Of a DNA stretch of 64,000 nucleotides, positions 31,208 through 40,351 are shown in pieces. Each line of letters opens with the position of its first letter. Positions within the stretch are counted from its first letter, which is position 1. The notes beneath the pieces were generated by a model. It did not search any database and was not told the DNA's origin. It saw only the letters and a list, made by a program, of their open reading frames with translations. The DNA comes from Caenimonas koreensis DSM 17982 (lineage in GTDB: Bacteria > Pseudomonadota > Gammaproteobacteria > Burkholderiales > Burkholderiaceae_C): positions 272,941-336,940 of the forward strand of contig NZ_WJBU01000005.1 in the NCBI RefSeq assembly GCF_009646335.1, in the 5' to 3' direction. The translations under genes were made by a program, and so were the position numbers.

Positions 31208-32260
31208 TTGACTGAAGACTTGTTTCTCGACCTGCGCCACGTCCGCAAGGAGTTCGGCGCGTTCACGGCCTTGCGCGACATCGACCTGGCCATCCGCAAG
31301 GGCGAATTCGTCTGCTTCCTCGGGCCTTCGGGCTGCGGCAAGACCACGCTGCTGCGCATCATCGCGGGGCTGGAGGTGCAGACCTCCGGCGAGGTGTGGC
31401 AAGGCGGCGTGGACATCTCGCGCCTGCCGCCCGCGCAGCGTGACTACGGCATCGTCTTCCAGAGCTACGCGCTCTTTCCAAATCTCACTGTGGCGGACAA
31501 CGTGGCCTACGGCCTCGTCAATCGCAAGACGCCACGCGCAGAGATTGCCAGGCGCGTGAGCGAGCTCGTCAAGCTCGTCGGCCTGCCCGGCAGCGAAGGC
31601 AAATATCCTGCGCAGTTGTCGGGCGGCCAGCAGCAGCGCATTGCCCTCGCGCGTGCACTCGCCACGTCGCCAAGCCTGCTGCTGCTCGATGAGCCGTTGT
31701 CTGCACTCGATGCGCTGGAGCGCGTGCGGTTGCGCCAGGAAATCCGGGCGCTGCAACAGAAGGTGGGCGTGACCACCATCATGGTCACGCACGACCAGGA
31801 AGAAGCGTTGTCGGTGGCTGATCGTATCGTCGTCATGAATCACGGCGCTATCGAGCAGGTCGGCACGCCGATGGAGATCTATCGCGAGCCCGCCTCGCCT
31901 TTCGTTGCGGACTTTGTCGGCAAGGTCAACACCATTGCTGTGCGTGTGCGCTCGGGCGCCATGCACTTCGGCACGCTGAGCTTGCCGTGCGACGGCCCTG
32001 ATCGTGATGCGCGCATCTACCTGCGGCCCGAAGACGTGCTGGCGCGCCCAATCAACGAGGGCGATGCGCATGTGTTCGACGCGCGCATCGAGAAGATCGA
32101 GTTCCTCGGCTCGTACTGCCACGTGAAAGTGGCCGCGCCCGCGCTGGACGCCAACACGCTCACGGTGTACCTGTCGCTCAATTTCCTCTCCGAGCAATCG
32201 CTGGAGGTCGGCTCACCGCTGAAGCTCAAGCTGCTGCCCGAGCGCATCAAGGTGTTCTGA
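31208..32260 (+). CDS. phnT: 2-aminoethylphosphonate ABC transporter, ATP-binding protein
   Basis: This 350-residue ABC ATPase energises uptake at the cytosolic face of the inner membrane. Walker A is GPSGCGKTTLLR (about residues 38-49), the Q-loop region is YGIVFQSYALFP, the signature LSGGQQQR, Walker B LLLLDEPLSALD and the H-loop MVTHDQEEAL. The C-terminal about 110 residues form a TOBE-like regulatory domain (EDVLARPINEGD, LSLNFLSEQSLEVG). The start at 31208 is a TTG (LTEDLFLDLRHVRKEFG-type), the only start just upstream of the conserved sequence. Its TGA shares one base with the permease ATG (TGATG). Confidence 0.9.
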   Translation: MTEDLFLDLRHVRKEFGAFTALRDIDLAIRKGEFVCFLGPSGCGKTTLLRIIAGLEVQTSGEVWQGGVDISRLPPAQRDYGIVFQSYALFPNLTVADNVAYGLVNRKTPRAEIARRVSELVKLVGLPGSEGKYPAQLSGGQQQRIALARALATSPSLLLLDEPLSALDALERVRLRQEIRALQQKVGVTTIMVTHDQEEALSVADRIVVMNHGAIEQVGTPMEIYREPASPFVADFVGKVNTIAVRVRSGAMHFGTLSLPCDGPDRDARIYLRPEDVLARPINEGDAHVFDARIEKIEFLGSYCHVKVAAPALDANTLTVYLSLNFLSEQSLEVGSPLKLKLLPERIKVF

Positions 32261-33978
32261 TGGCAGCGGTGTTACCTGCAGCTGCCGCGCAGCCCGTGAA
32301 GCAATCCGCGCACTGGACCGACCGCATAGCTCATATCGCGCTGCTCCTCGTCGCGCTCGCGCTCACGGCCTTCCTTGCGCTGCCGCTGCTGTCCATCCTT
32401 ATGCAGGCCCTGCAGGACAAGAGCGGCGACTTCGCAGGCCTTGCGAACTTCATTGAATACGCGCAGACACCGGCGCTGCTCACCAGCCTGTGGAACAGCA
32501 TCTGGGTGTCGGCCATGGTGACGGTGATTGCCGTGCCGCTGGCCTTTGGCTTCGCCTATGCGCTCACGCGCTCACGCATGCCGTTCAAGCCACTGTTTCG
32601 CGGCATCACGCTCATTCCGTTATTGGCACCTTCGCTGCTGTCGGCTATTTCGCTGATCTACTGGTTCGGCAACCAGGGCGTGTTCAAGAGCTGGATGGCG
32701 GCGTTGGGCTGGAACGAGATCTATGGCGCGCCAGGCATCGTCATCGCGGAGTGTTTCGCGGTGTTTCCGCATGCGCTGATGATCTTGATCACGGCGCTGA
32801 GCCTGTCGGATGCGCGCTTGTATGAAGCAGCCGACGCAATGGGAACGAGCGCGTCGCGCAAGTTCTTCACGATCACCTTGCCCGGCGCAAAGTACGGCTT
32901 GATCTCTGCGGCGCTCGTCACCTTCACACTGGTCATTACGGACTTCGGCATACCGAAGGTGATTGGCGGCAGCTTCAATGTGCTGGCAACGGATGTGTTC
33001 AAGCTCGTCATTGGCCAGCAAGACTTTGCCAAGGGCGCTGTCGTCGCGATCCTGCTGCTGGCGCCCGCCGTGATCACGTTCGGTGTCGACAGCTACGTGA
33101 GCCGCCGCCAGACGGCCATGCTCACAGCACGAGCGATTCCATATCGCCCCAAGCGCAATGCAAAGTACGACGCGGTGATGACGCTCTATTGCTGCCTCGT
33201 CGCATTCCTGATGCTGGCGATGCTGGGCATGGCCGTGTTTGCTTCATTCGCGAGCTTTTGGCCCTACAACCTGTCGCCGAGCCTGCGGCACTATGTGATG
33301 GGCCTGGTCGATGCGGAAGTCGGCGTTGGCTTTCTCAACAGCTTGAAGATGGCGGCGGGCACTGCCTTCTTTGGCACGGCGCTGGTTTTCACGGGCGCCT
33401 ACCTGCTGGAAAAAACCAAGGGCATGGCGGGCCTGCGCTCCATCGTGAAGATGCTCGCCATGCTGCCCATGGCCGTGCCCGGCCTGGTGCTGGGCCTGGG
33501 CTACATCTTCTTCTTCAACGAGCCGCGCAATCCGCTCAATGGCCTGTATCACACCGTAGCCCTGCTCACGCTCTGCACGATCGTCCACTTCTATACAACG
33601 GGCCACCTCACAGCGGTAACGGCGCTGAAGTCGCTCGACGGCGAATTCGAAGCGGTGAGTGCGTCGTTGAAAGTGCCGTTCTTCAAGACGTTCTGGCGCG
33701 TGACGCTGCCGATCTGCACGCCCGCGCTGGTGGACATTGCGCGCTACTTCTTCATCAATGCAATGACGACGATTTCCGCCGTCGTGTTCCTGTATTCGCC
33801 CGAAACAAAGGTGGCGTCGATCGCGATCCTGAATCTTGATGAAGCCGGCGAGATCGGCGCGGCCGCAGCCATGGCGGTGCTGATCGCCGTTGCATCGAGC
33901 ATCGCCATGCTGTTCTTCATGGCGCTGGCGTGGTGGGTCAACCGCCGCACGCAGGCCTGGCGAGGCACCGATAAATAG
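32260..33978 (+). CDS. phnV: 2-aminoethylphosphonate ABC transporter, fused permease
   Basis: This 572-residue inner-membrane protein consists of two binding-protein-dependent permease halves, about six helices each. The EAA loops are in [26 protein letters not shown] (first half, about residue 185) and [25 protein letters not shown] (second half, about 462). A fused permease is characteristic of this phosphonate transporter subtype, so no second permease gene is needed. It starts in a TGATG with phnT. After its stop there is a short tandem repeat before phnW. Confidence 0.9.
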   Translation: MAAVLPAAAAQPVKQSAHWTDRIAHIALLLVALALTAFLALPLLSILMQALQDKSGDFAGLANFIEYAQTPALLTSLWNSIWVSAMVTVIAVPLAFGFAYALTRSRMPFKPLFRGITLIPLLAPSLLSAISLIYWFGNQGVFKSWMAALGWNEIYGAPGIVIAECFAVFPHALMILITALSLSDARLYEAADAMGTSASRKFFTITLPGAKYGLISAALVTFTLVITDFGIPKVIGGSFNVLATDVFKLVIGQQDFAKGAVVAILLLAPAVITFGVDSYVSRRQTAMLTARAIPYRPKRNAKYDAVMTLYCCLVAFLMLAMLGMAVFASFASFWPYNLSPSLRHYVMGLVDAEVGVGFLNSLKMAAGTAFFGTALVFTGAYLLEKTKGMAGLRSIVKMLAMLPMAVPGLVLGLGYIFFFNEPRNPLNGLYHTVALLTLCTIVHFYTTGHLTAVTALKSLDGEFEAVSASLKVPFFKTFWRVTLPICTPALVDIARYFFINAMTTISAVVFLYSPETKVASIAILNLDEAGEIGAAAAMAVLIAVASSIAMLFFMALAWWVNRRTQAWRGTDK

Positions 33979-33982
33979 CGCT

Positions 33983-34025
33983 GAAGAGACAAGAGACAAC
34001 CGAAGAGACAACCGAAGAGACAAAT
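33983..34025 (+). repeat. 12-bp tandem repeat in front of phnW
   Basis: Three to four degenerate copies of GAAGAGACAACC run from just after the phnV stop to within two bases of the phnW start (exact units at 34002-34013 and 34014-34023). They fill the place of the ribosome site; only GAAGAGA-type purine runs are available for pairing with 16S rRNA. Confidence 0.7.
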
Positions 34026-34027
34026 CC

Positions 34028-35146
34028 ATGGACCGCGACAAGATCCTCCTGACCCCCGGGCCACTGACCACGACACTGCGCACCAAGCTCGCCATGCTGC
34101 GCGACTGGGGCTCGTGGGACAGCGACTTCAATGCCGTCACGGCGAAGCTGCGGGCCAGCCTGCTCAAAGTCGTTCATGGCGACGAGACGCATGTCGTCGT
34201 GCCGTTACAAGGCAGCGGCACGTTCAGCGTAGAGGCGGCAGTGGCAACCGTGGTGCCGCGCGATGGCCATGTGCTCGTGCTCGACAACGGCGCTTACTGC
34301 AAGCGCGCCGCGCGCCTCACATCGTTGATGGGCCGCAACTGTACGCTGATGCCGTTCGATGAAGCCGCACAAGTCTCGCCCGCTGCGCTTGAGGACAAGC
34401 TGAAGGCCGACGCCAGCATCACGCACGTCGTGCTGATTCATTGCGAAACGGGTGCCGGTGTGTGGAACCCGCTTGAAGCGGTGGCCGAAGTCTGCGCGCG
34501 CTACGACAAGGGCCTGATCGTCGATGCGATGAGTTCATTCGGCGCGCTGCCCATTGATGCGCGTGAGGTTCGCTTCGACGCTTTGATCGCCGCCAGCGGC
34601 AAGTGCCTGGAAGGCGTGCCGGGCATGGGCTTCGTGTTCCTGCGCAAGGCGATCCTCGATGGACGTGCGGGCAACAGCCAGTCGCTCGCGATGGACCTGC
34701 ACGACCAGTACACGTACATGGAAAAGACGGGCCAGTGGCGCTTCACGCCGCCCACGCACGTGGTGGTGGCGCTGGCCGAAGCCGTGGCGCAGTTCGAGGA
34801 AGAAGGCGGCCAGCCTGCGCGCCTGGCGCGCTACACCAGCAATTACCACACGTTGATCGACGGCATGGCACGGCTGGGCTTCATGCCGTTTCTGGACCCG
34901 TCGATCCAGGCGCCGATCATCGTTACCTTCAACGCGCCCGGCGATGCGCGCTACGACTTCAAGACGTTCTACAACGCGGCGCGGCAACGCGGCTTCATCC
35001 TGTACCCGGGCAAGCTCACACAGGTCGAGACATTTCGCGTAGGCTGCATCGGTGCGATCGGCCCCAATGAAATGGAACAGGCCGTGAACGCAGTGGCGCT
35101 GGCGCTGGAAGACATGGGCATAGCTTCGGGCGAGCCGGCGATCTGA
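34028..35146 (+). CDS. phnW: 2-aminoethylphosphonate--pyruvate transaminase
   Basis: This 372-residue class V PLP aminotransferase moves the amino group of 2-aminoethylphosphonate to pyruvate, giving phosphonoacetaldehyde and alanine. It begins [16 protein letters not shown], the typical start, and contains [13 protein letters not shown], the phosphate-cup segment [34 protein letters not shown] and the PLP lysine in [15 protein letters not shown] (Lys192). With PhnY and PhnA of the divergent block it completes the PhnW-PhnY-PhnA pathway; no phosphonatase (PhnX) is present. A frame extending upstream through the tandem repeat is not used. Confidence 0.95.
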   Translation: MDRDKILLTPGPLTTTLRTKLAMLRDWGSWDSDFNAVTAKLRASLLKVVHGDETHVVVPLQGSGTFSVEAAVATVVPRDGHVLVLDNGAYCKRAARLTSLMGRNCTLMPFDEAAQVSPAALEDKLKADASITHVVLIHCETGAGVWNPLEAVAEVCARYDKGLIVDAMSSFGALPIDAREVRFDALIAASGKCLEGVPGMGFVFLRKAILDGRAGNSQSLAMDLHDQYTYMEKTGQWRFTPPTHVVVALAEAVAQFEEEGGQPARLARYTSNYHTLIDGMARLGFMPFLDPSIQAPIIVTFNAPGDARYDFKTFYNAARQRGFILYPGKLTQVETFRVGCIGAIGPNEMEQAVNAVALALEDMGIASGEPAI

Positions 35147-35186
35147 TCGCTCAAGCACCATCACGCACCTGCAGGAGACACACAAG

Positions 35187-36545
35187 ATGGCAACCAAAGT
35201 CCACCCCGCACTCGCCGCCATCCGCAAGCGCGGCGCCAGCAAAGTCAAGGTAGCGTGCAGCGACATCGATGGTGTGCTGCGCGGCAAGTACCTGCACAAA
35301 GACAAGTTCGAAGGCGCGGCCGACAACGGCTTCGGCTTTTGCGACGTGGTGTTCGGCTGGGACTCGTCGGACCAGTGCTACGACAACACACAGGTCACCG
35401 GCTGGCAGCATGGATTTCCCGATGCACTCGCCCGGCTCGACCTGAACACCCACCGCAATGTGCCGTGGGACGGCGGCGTTGACTTCTTCCTGGGCGAATT
35501 CGTCAACGCGGATGGATCGCCCTACCCGGTGTGCCCGCGCCAGACTTTGAAGCGCGTGTTGAAGCGCGCTGAAAAGCTCGGCTTCCAGGTGTTCACCGGC
35601 ATGGAATACGAGTGGTTCAACTTTCTGGAAACACCGCAGAGCTGGGCCGCGAAAGAAGGCGTGAACCCCCAGACGCTGACGCCCGGCATGTTCGGCTATT
35701 CGCTCTTGCGCGTGAACCAGAACCGCGAGTTCTTCAATGCGCTGATGGACGAGATGCTGGCCTTCCGCGTGCCCATCGAAGGCCTGCACACCGAAACGGG
35801 GCCGGGCGTTTACGAAGCGGCGCTCGGCTTTTCAGAAGCGCTGGAACAGGCTGACCGCGCCGTGCTGTTCAAGACGGGCGCGAAGGAGATCGGCTCGCGC
35901 TTCGGCATCATGCCCAGCTTCATGGCGAAGTGGAATGCGAAGCTGCCCGGCTGCAGCGGCCACATCCATCAAAGCCTGTCCGACGGCAAGACCAACCAGT
36001 TCTACGACGCGAAGAGCCCGCGCAAGATGAGCAAGCTCTTCGAGAGCTATCTGGCCGGGCAAGTGCTGTGCCTGATGGAATTCGCGCCGATGTTCTGGCC
36101 GACCATCAACAGCTACAAGCGCCTGGTCGATGGCTTCTGGGCGCCCGTGAAGCCGACATGGGGCATCGACAACCGCACGGCGAGTTTCCGCGTGATCACG
36201 GGCGGCGTGAAATCGACGCGGCTTGAAACGCGCTGCCCGGGCGCCGACGTGAATCCGTATCTCGCGATGGCCGCTTTGATTGCGGCGGGTATCTACGGCG
36301 TTGAGAAGGGCTTGAAGCTCACCGCACCGCCGATCACCGGCACAAACCAGGGCGCTGAACACATTCCACGCGCGCCACGCACGCTGCATGAAACCAACCA
36401 GATCTTCCAGCGCTCGAAGATCGCGCGCGAGATGCTGGGTGACACGTTTGTCGATCACTACGCTGCGACGCGTGACTGGGAGTACAGGCAGTGGCTGGAT
36501 GGCGTGACCGATTGGGAATTGAAGCGCTATCTAGAAATCATATGA
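35187..36545 (+). CDS. Glutamine-synthetase-like gamma-glutamyl ligase
   Basis: This 452-residue protein has the glutamine synthetase fold. The catalytic part is recognisable: EYEWFNF (metal/glutamate site), HTETGPGVYEAALGFSEALEQADR, GCSGHIHQSL (ATP/metal histidine) and WGIDNRTASFRVI (substrate loop). The N-terminal VACSDIDGVLRGKYL is typical of the PuuA/GlnA3-like ligases that join glutamate to amines instead of ammonia. Together with the PuuD-like hydrolase and two dehydrogenases downstream, a gamma-glutamyl-amine pathway is likely. A CAGGAGACACACAAG stretch upstream supplies the ribosome site. It lies 40 bases after phnW and overlaps the next gene by ATGA. Confidence 0.85.
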   Translation: MATKVHPALAAIRKRGASKVKVACSDIDGVLRGKYLHKDKFEGAADNGFGFCDVVFGWDSSDQCYDNTQVTGWQHGFPDALARLDLNTHRNVPWDGGVDFFLGEFVNADGSPYPVCPRQTLKRVLKRAEKLGFQVFTGMEYEWFNFLETPQSWAAKEGVNPQTLTPGMFGYSLLRVNQNREFFNALMDEMLAFRVPIEGLHTETGPGVYEAALGFSEALEQADRAVLFKTGAKEIGSRFGIMPSFMAKWNAKLPGCSGHIHQSLSDGKTNQFYDAKSPRKMSKLFESYLAGQVLCLMEFAPMFWPTINSYKRLVDGFWAPVKPTWGIDNRTASFRVITGGVKSTRLETRCPGADVNPYLAMAALIAAGIYGVEKGLKLTAPPITGTNQGAEHIPRAPRTLHETNQIFQRSKIAREMLGDTFVDHYAATRDWEYRQWLDGVTDWELKRYLEII

Positions 36546-37918
36546 ACGGGTTGGCCCACCCCCGAAGCGCCTGCGGCGCCTCCCCCTCAAGGGGGCGCAG
36601 CCACTGGCCCGGCAAAGCCGGTTCCAGGGCTGCCCTGGTATTGGCCGTTGGCTTCCTGGTGTTCGTTGGTGGCGTACACGCGCAGCTCACGGATACGGAA
36701 CAGCGCATCGTCACCGCCGTCAAGCAGCGCTCGCCGGCGGCGCTCGAACTGCTGGAGCGCAGCGTTCGCATCAACAGCGGCACGTTGAATGCGCAAGGTG
36801 TGCGCGAGGTCGGCGCGATTTACCGCAAGGAATTCGACGAGCTGGGCTTCAAGACGCAGTGGGACGAAATGCCTGCTTCCATGAAGCGCGGCGGCCACCT
36901 GCTGGCGGTGCATGAAGGCTCGGCCGGCAAGCGCTTGCTGCTGCTTGGCCACCTCGACACCGTGTTCGAGCCGTCAAGCTCGGTGCCCTTGTGGGAGCAG
37001 CGCGGCGACAAGGTGCGCGGCCAGGGCGTGAACGACATGAAGGGCGGCGACGTGATCATGATCGAGGCTCTGCGCGCGCTCAAGAGCGTGGGCGCGCTTG
37101 ACACGGCGCGCATTGAAGTCGTGCTCACCGGCGATGAAGAGCGCACCGGCTCGCCGCGTGAAACCGCGCGCGCATCCATGATCGCGGCGGCCAAACGGTC
37201 TGACTACGCGCTGTCGTTCGAAGGCTCGGGCCGGCACGAGGGCCAGACCACGGCTGTGATCACGCGGCGCTCATCAGGTGGCTGGACGCTGGTCGTGCGC
37301 GGCAAGGCGGGGCATTCGATGGGCGTGTTCTCCGAGCGCTCGGGCTTTGGCGCCATTTACGAAGGCGCGCGCATCCTCGACGCTTTCCGCCAGCAGTTGA
37401 TCGAGCCCAATCTCACCTTCAACGTTGGCGCCGTGTTTGGCGGCACCGACACCAAGTACGCATCCGACACGGCAACGGGCACGGCGTTTGGCAAGTCGAA
37501 CGTAATCGCGCGGGAGTTTCGTGCTGAGGGCGATATGCGCTTTCTCACGCCCGAGCAGGGCGATCGCGTGAAGCAGCGCATGCGCCAGATCGTGGCGGCG
37601 AGCCTGCCCGGCACGAGCGCAACGATAGAGTTTCGCGATGGCTATCCGCCCATGCCGCCTACCGACGCGGGCACGAAGCTGCTGCTGGCCTATTCGAAAG
37701 CCAGCGAAGACGCGGGCCTCGGCCCGGTCAAGGCCGACGACCCGGCCATGCGCGGCGCAGGCGACGTGCAGCACGTCGCGCCCTACACCACCGGCATGGA
37801 TGGCCTCGGCGCGTACGGCACGGGCGCGCATACCGATGATGAAGACCTGGAGATCGCCTCCATCGAGCGCGGAGCGATACGCGCGGCGTTGATGATTTAC
37901 CGTTTGACGAGGCCGTGA
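36542..37918 (+). CDS. Exported M20-family metallohydrolase
   Basis: This 458-residue zinc peptidase/amidohydrolase shows LLGHLDTVFEP (His-Asp), GVNDMKGGDV (bridging Asp), TGDEERTGSP (catalytic Glu) and a dimerisation insert GKAGHSMGVFSERSG; its tail GTGAHTDDEDLE holds the last metal ligand. A signal-peptide-like hydrophobic run (AALVLAVGFLVFVGG, then VHAQ) lies at residues 30-48. The 30 residues before it are encoded by an interspersed palindromic repeat (36556-36626), so the original start may have been nearer 36600-36640; the ATG at 36542 overlaps the ligase stop (ATGA). Substrate unknown; a periplasmic amide or gamma-glutamyl compound would fit the context. Confidence 0.8.
   Translation: MNGLAHPRSACGASPSRGRSHWPGKAGSRAALVLAVGFLVFVGGVHAQLTDTEQRIVTAVKQRSPAALELLERSVRINSGTLNAQGVREVGAIYRKEFDELGFKTQWDEMPASMKRGGHLLAVHEGSAGKRLLLLGHLDTVFEPSSSVPLWEQRGDKVRGQGVNDMKGGDVIMIEALRALKSVGALDTARIEVVLTGDEERTGSPRETARASMIAAAKRSDYALSFEGSGRHEGQTTAVITRRSSGGWTLVVRGKAGHSMGVFSERSGFGAIYEGARILDAFRQQLIEPNLTFNVGAVFGGTDTKYASDTATGTAFGKSNVIAREFRAEGDMRFLTPEQGDRVKQRMRQIVAASLPGTSATIEFRDGYPPMPPTDAGTKLLLAYSKASEDAGLGPVKADDPAMRGAGDVQHVAPYTTGMDGLGAYGTGAHTDDEDLEIASIERGAIRAALMIYRLTRP
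36556..36626 (+). repeat. Interspersed palindromic repeat inside the M20 gene start
   Basis: The stretch contains GCGCCTGCGGCGC, then CCCCCT-CA-AGGGGG (36582-36595), then GGCCCGGCAAAGCCGG. This set is a common intergenic repeat in Comamonadaceae-like genomes. Here it lies within an open frame directly before a signal peptide. Confidence 0.65.
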
Positions 37919-38427
37919 TGGAGATACGCCGCCTCGGCCCTGACGACGCACCGGCCTATCGCGCATTGCGCATGCGCGCGCTGTGGGAATTCCCCGAGGC
38001 ATTCACGTCGAGCTTCGAGGAAGACCAGAAGCAGCCTATTGAGGCGTGGGAAGTTCGCCTCAGCTCGGAACACATGATCTTCTGGGGTGCCTTGCAGGGT
38101 GAGCAGCTGTGCGGCATGGTCGGCATGGAGCGCGAGCGGCGCGCCAAGAGCCGGCACAAGGCCACGATGATCGGCATGTATGTCGCGCAGGAATTCTTCG
38201 GCACCGGCATGGGCCGCGCGCTGGTGGATGTGTTGCTTGACCACGCACGCGCTATCGGGCTCGAAGTCGTCGTGCTTACCGTCACCGAGGGCAACACCGT
38301 TGCCACCAACCTCTACGAAAGAGCAGGCTTTCGCTCGTTCGGCATCGAGCCGCGGGCGATCAAGGTCGAAGGTCGCCTCTTCGGCAAGAACCACATGTAC
38401 ATCGAACTTAACCCGTCCACACCATGA
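37918..38427 (+). CDS. GNAT-family N-acetyltransferase
   Basis: This 169-residue acetyltransferase shows the acetyl-CoA pyrophosphate loop in YVAQEFFGTGMGRALVDVLLDHA (about residues 82-104) and a conserved NLYERAGFRSFGIEPRAI near the end. GNAT enzymes acetylate amines on small molecules or proteins; the substrate is not evident. The start ATG at 37918 shares a base with the M20 stop (TGATG); a GTG at 37915 is possible. It overlaps the next gene by ATGA, so it is part of the same translationally coupled operon. Confidence 0.85.
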   Translation: MEIRRLGPDDAPAYRALRMRALWEFPEAFTSSFEEDQKQPIEAWEVRLSSEHMIFWGALQGEQLCGMVGMERERRAKSRHKATMIGMYVAQEFFGTGMGRALVDVLLDHARAIGLEVVVLTVTEGNTVATNLYERAGFRSFGIEPRAIKVEGRLFGKNHMYIELNPSTP

Positions 38428-39557
38428 GCATCTCAGGCTTCAACTTTCCTACACCCATCCGATTTGGCGCGGGCGCGCGCCGTGAAGTGGCGAAGCACCT
38501 TCTGGGTCGCGGCTTCAAGCGGCCGCTGATCGTCACGGACAAGGCGCTGGGCGCGCTGCCCGTGCTTGCAGAGTTCCAGTCGCACCTGCAGGGGCTTGAC
38601 GTGGCTGTGTACGCAGGCGTGTTCGGCAACCCGACGGCCAGCCAGGTGATGAAGGGCGCCGATGCCTTCAAGGCGCACAACGCCGACTGCGTGATCGGCT
38701 TTGGCGGCGGCGCAGCGCTCGATGTTGCCAAGGTTGTGGGTGTGGCAGCCACGCACGAGGGCGACATCCTCAATTACGTGTGGGATCACCCGCAGGTGCG
38801 GCCCATCGTCAACGAGTTGCCGTACTTTGTTGCGATGCCCACCACATCAGGCACAGGCTCGGAAGTGGGCCGCTCTTCCGTGATCAGCGAAGACGACACG
38901 CACCTCAAGCGAATCGTGTTCTCGCCCAAGGTGCTCGCGAAGATCGTGTTCGCCGATCCGGAACTCACGCTCGCCTTGCCCGCACACGTGACGGCCGCAA
39001 CAGGCATGGACGCGCTCACGCACAACATCGAGAGTTACCTGTCGCCCGCGTATCACCCGCTGTGCGACGGCATCGCGCTGGAAGGCACGCGCATTGCGGC
39101 GCGGTCTTTGTTCAAGGCTGTGCATGAGCCATCGAACATCGAAGCGCGCAGCGACATGATGATGTCGTCGATGATGGGCGCGATTGCCTTCCAGAAAGAC
39201 TTGGGCGCCGTGCACTCGTGCGCGCATGCGCTCGGCGCGGTGTGCGACATGCATCACGGCCTGGCGAATGCGCTGATGATCGACACGGTGCTTGCGTGGA
39301 ACTACGAAGCTGTGCCGCAAAAGTTTGACGAACTGGCGCACGTGTGCGGCGTGCAAGGCGGCGGAAAGGCGTTTGTCGCGTGGCTGCAGGCGCTGAAAGA
39401 AAGCATTGGCATCAAGGGCCGGCTCGCCGATCACGGCGTCACGAAAGCGCAGTTCCCGCGCATGGTCGAGATCGCCACTGCCGACATTTGCCACCAGACG
39501 AATCCACGCCCTTGCACATCAGCTGACTTTGAGCGGCTGTTCCAGCAGGCCCTGTGA
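38424..39557 (+). CDS. Iron-containing alcohol dehydrogenase
   Basis: This 377-residue group III Fe-ADH has the NAD-binding GFGGGAALDVAK (about residues 93-104) and PTTSGTGSEV. The metal-site residues lie in DALTHNIESYLSPAYHP, HSCAHALGAVCDMHHGLANA. It oxidises a primary alcohol or reduces the aldehyde. In this operon, between a gamma-glutamyl ligase and an aldehyde dehydrogenase, it would suit oxidation of a gamma-glutamyl amino alcohol. It starts in ATGA with the GNAT gene and ends in TGATG with the hydrolase gene. Confidence 0.9.
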   Translation: MSISGFNFPTPIRFGAGARREVAKHLLGRGFKRPLIVTDKALGALPVLAEFQSHLQGLDVAVYAGVFGNPTASQVMKGADAFKAHNADCVIGFGGGAALDVAKVVGVAATHEGDILNYVWDHPQVRPIVNELPYFVAMPTTSGTGSEVGRSSVISEDDTHLKRIVFSPKVLAKIVFADPELTLALPAHVTAATGMDALTHNIESYLSPAYHPLCDGIALEGTRIAARSLFKAVHEPSNIEARSDMMMSSMMGAIAFQKDLGAVHSCAHALGAVCDMHHGLANALMIDTVLAWNYEAVPQKFDELAHVCGVQGGGKAFVAWLQALKESIGIKGRLADHGVTKAQFPRMVEIATADICHQTNPRPCTSADFERLFQQAL

Positions 39558-40351
39558 TGCAGCGGTTGAAGATCGGCATCTCCGCGTGCTTCATGCACGC
39601 CGACCCGACGCGCGCGCTCTTCACCGGCAAGACGCTGCAGTATGTAGAGCAGTCAATCGCGCACTGGGTCATGTCCACGGGTGCGCTGGCCGTGATGATT
39701 CCAAGCCCCACCGGTGCCACGCAGCGCGGCGACGTCACGCTCGATCACTATGCGCAGTGGCTCGACGGCCTGGTGCTGCACGGCGGCGCTGATGTGTCGC
39801 CATTGACGTATGGCGAGCAGCCGCTGCAAGACAAGTGGTCGGGCGACAAGATCCGCGACGAGTACGAGATAGCGCTGGTCACCGCGTTCGAGCGTGCGGG
39901 CAAGCCGGTGTTTGGCGTGTGCCGCGGCTTGCAGTTGCTCAACGTTGCATACGGCGGCACGCTGTACCAGGACATTCCAACGCAGTTGCCGCAGGCATTG
40001 CCGCATCGCGATGCAGCGGTGTATGACAACAACTTCCATCACGTTGACATCAAGCCCGGCACGCGGCTCGCGCAGCTGTATCCGCAACTGCGGCGCGCCA
40101 AGGTCAACAGCATCCATCACCAGGCCGTGAAAGACCTGGCGCCGGGCTTCGATGTGGAGGCAGTGAGCGACCACGATGGCATCGTCGAAGCGATTCGCCG
40201 CAGCGACACGGCCAGGCCCTTCATGGCCGCCGTGCAGTGGCACCCGGAGTTCCATCGCGCAGGCACCGACACGATTGACGACGCAGCGCTGCTGCAGGAC
40301 TTTCTGGCGGCAGCAAGCGCTGCCCAGCATCACAAGCCAACGACACCATGA
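39557..40351 (+). CDS. PuuD-like class I gamma-glutamyl hydrolase
   Basis: This 264-residue class I glutamine amidotransferase-like hydrolase belongs to peptidase C26. The nucleophile is in VFGVCRGLQLLNVA (Cys122) and the His-Glu pair in QWHPEFHRAG near residue 228; GGADVSPLTYG and TLYQDIPTQLP are typical of gamma-glutamyl-gamma-aminobutyrate hydrolases. It would release glutamate from a gamma-glutamyl product, closing the cycle opened by the GS-like ligase. It starts in TGATG with the Fe-ADH gene and its stop overlaps the next start by ATGA. Confidence 0.88.
   Translation: MQRLKIGISACFMHADPTRALFTGKTLQYVEQSIAHWVMSTGALAVMIPSPTGATQRGDVTLDHYAQWLDGLVLHGGADVSPLTYGEQPLQDKWSGDKIRDEYEIALVTAFERAGKPVFGVCRGLQLLNVAYGGTLYQDIPTQLPQALPHRDAAVYDNNFHHVDIKPGTRLAQLYPQLRRAKVNSIHHQAVKDLAPGFDVEAVSDHDGIVEAIRRSDTARPFMAAVQWHPEFHRAGTDTIDDAALLQDFLAAASAAQHHKPTTP

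Noticed and set aside
35187..36545. Housekeeping glutamine synthetase (glnA)
   Set aside because: The VACSDIDGVLRGKYL N-terminus and neighbours (PuuD-like hydrolase, dehydrogenases, phnW) point to an amine ligase; no ntr genes are nearby.
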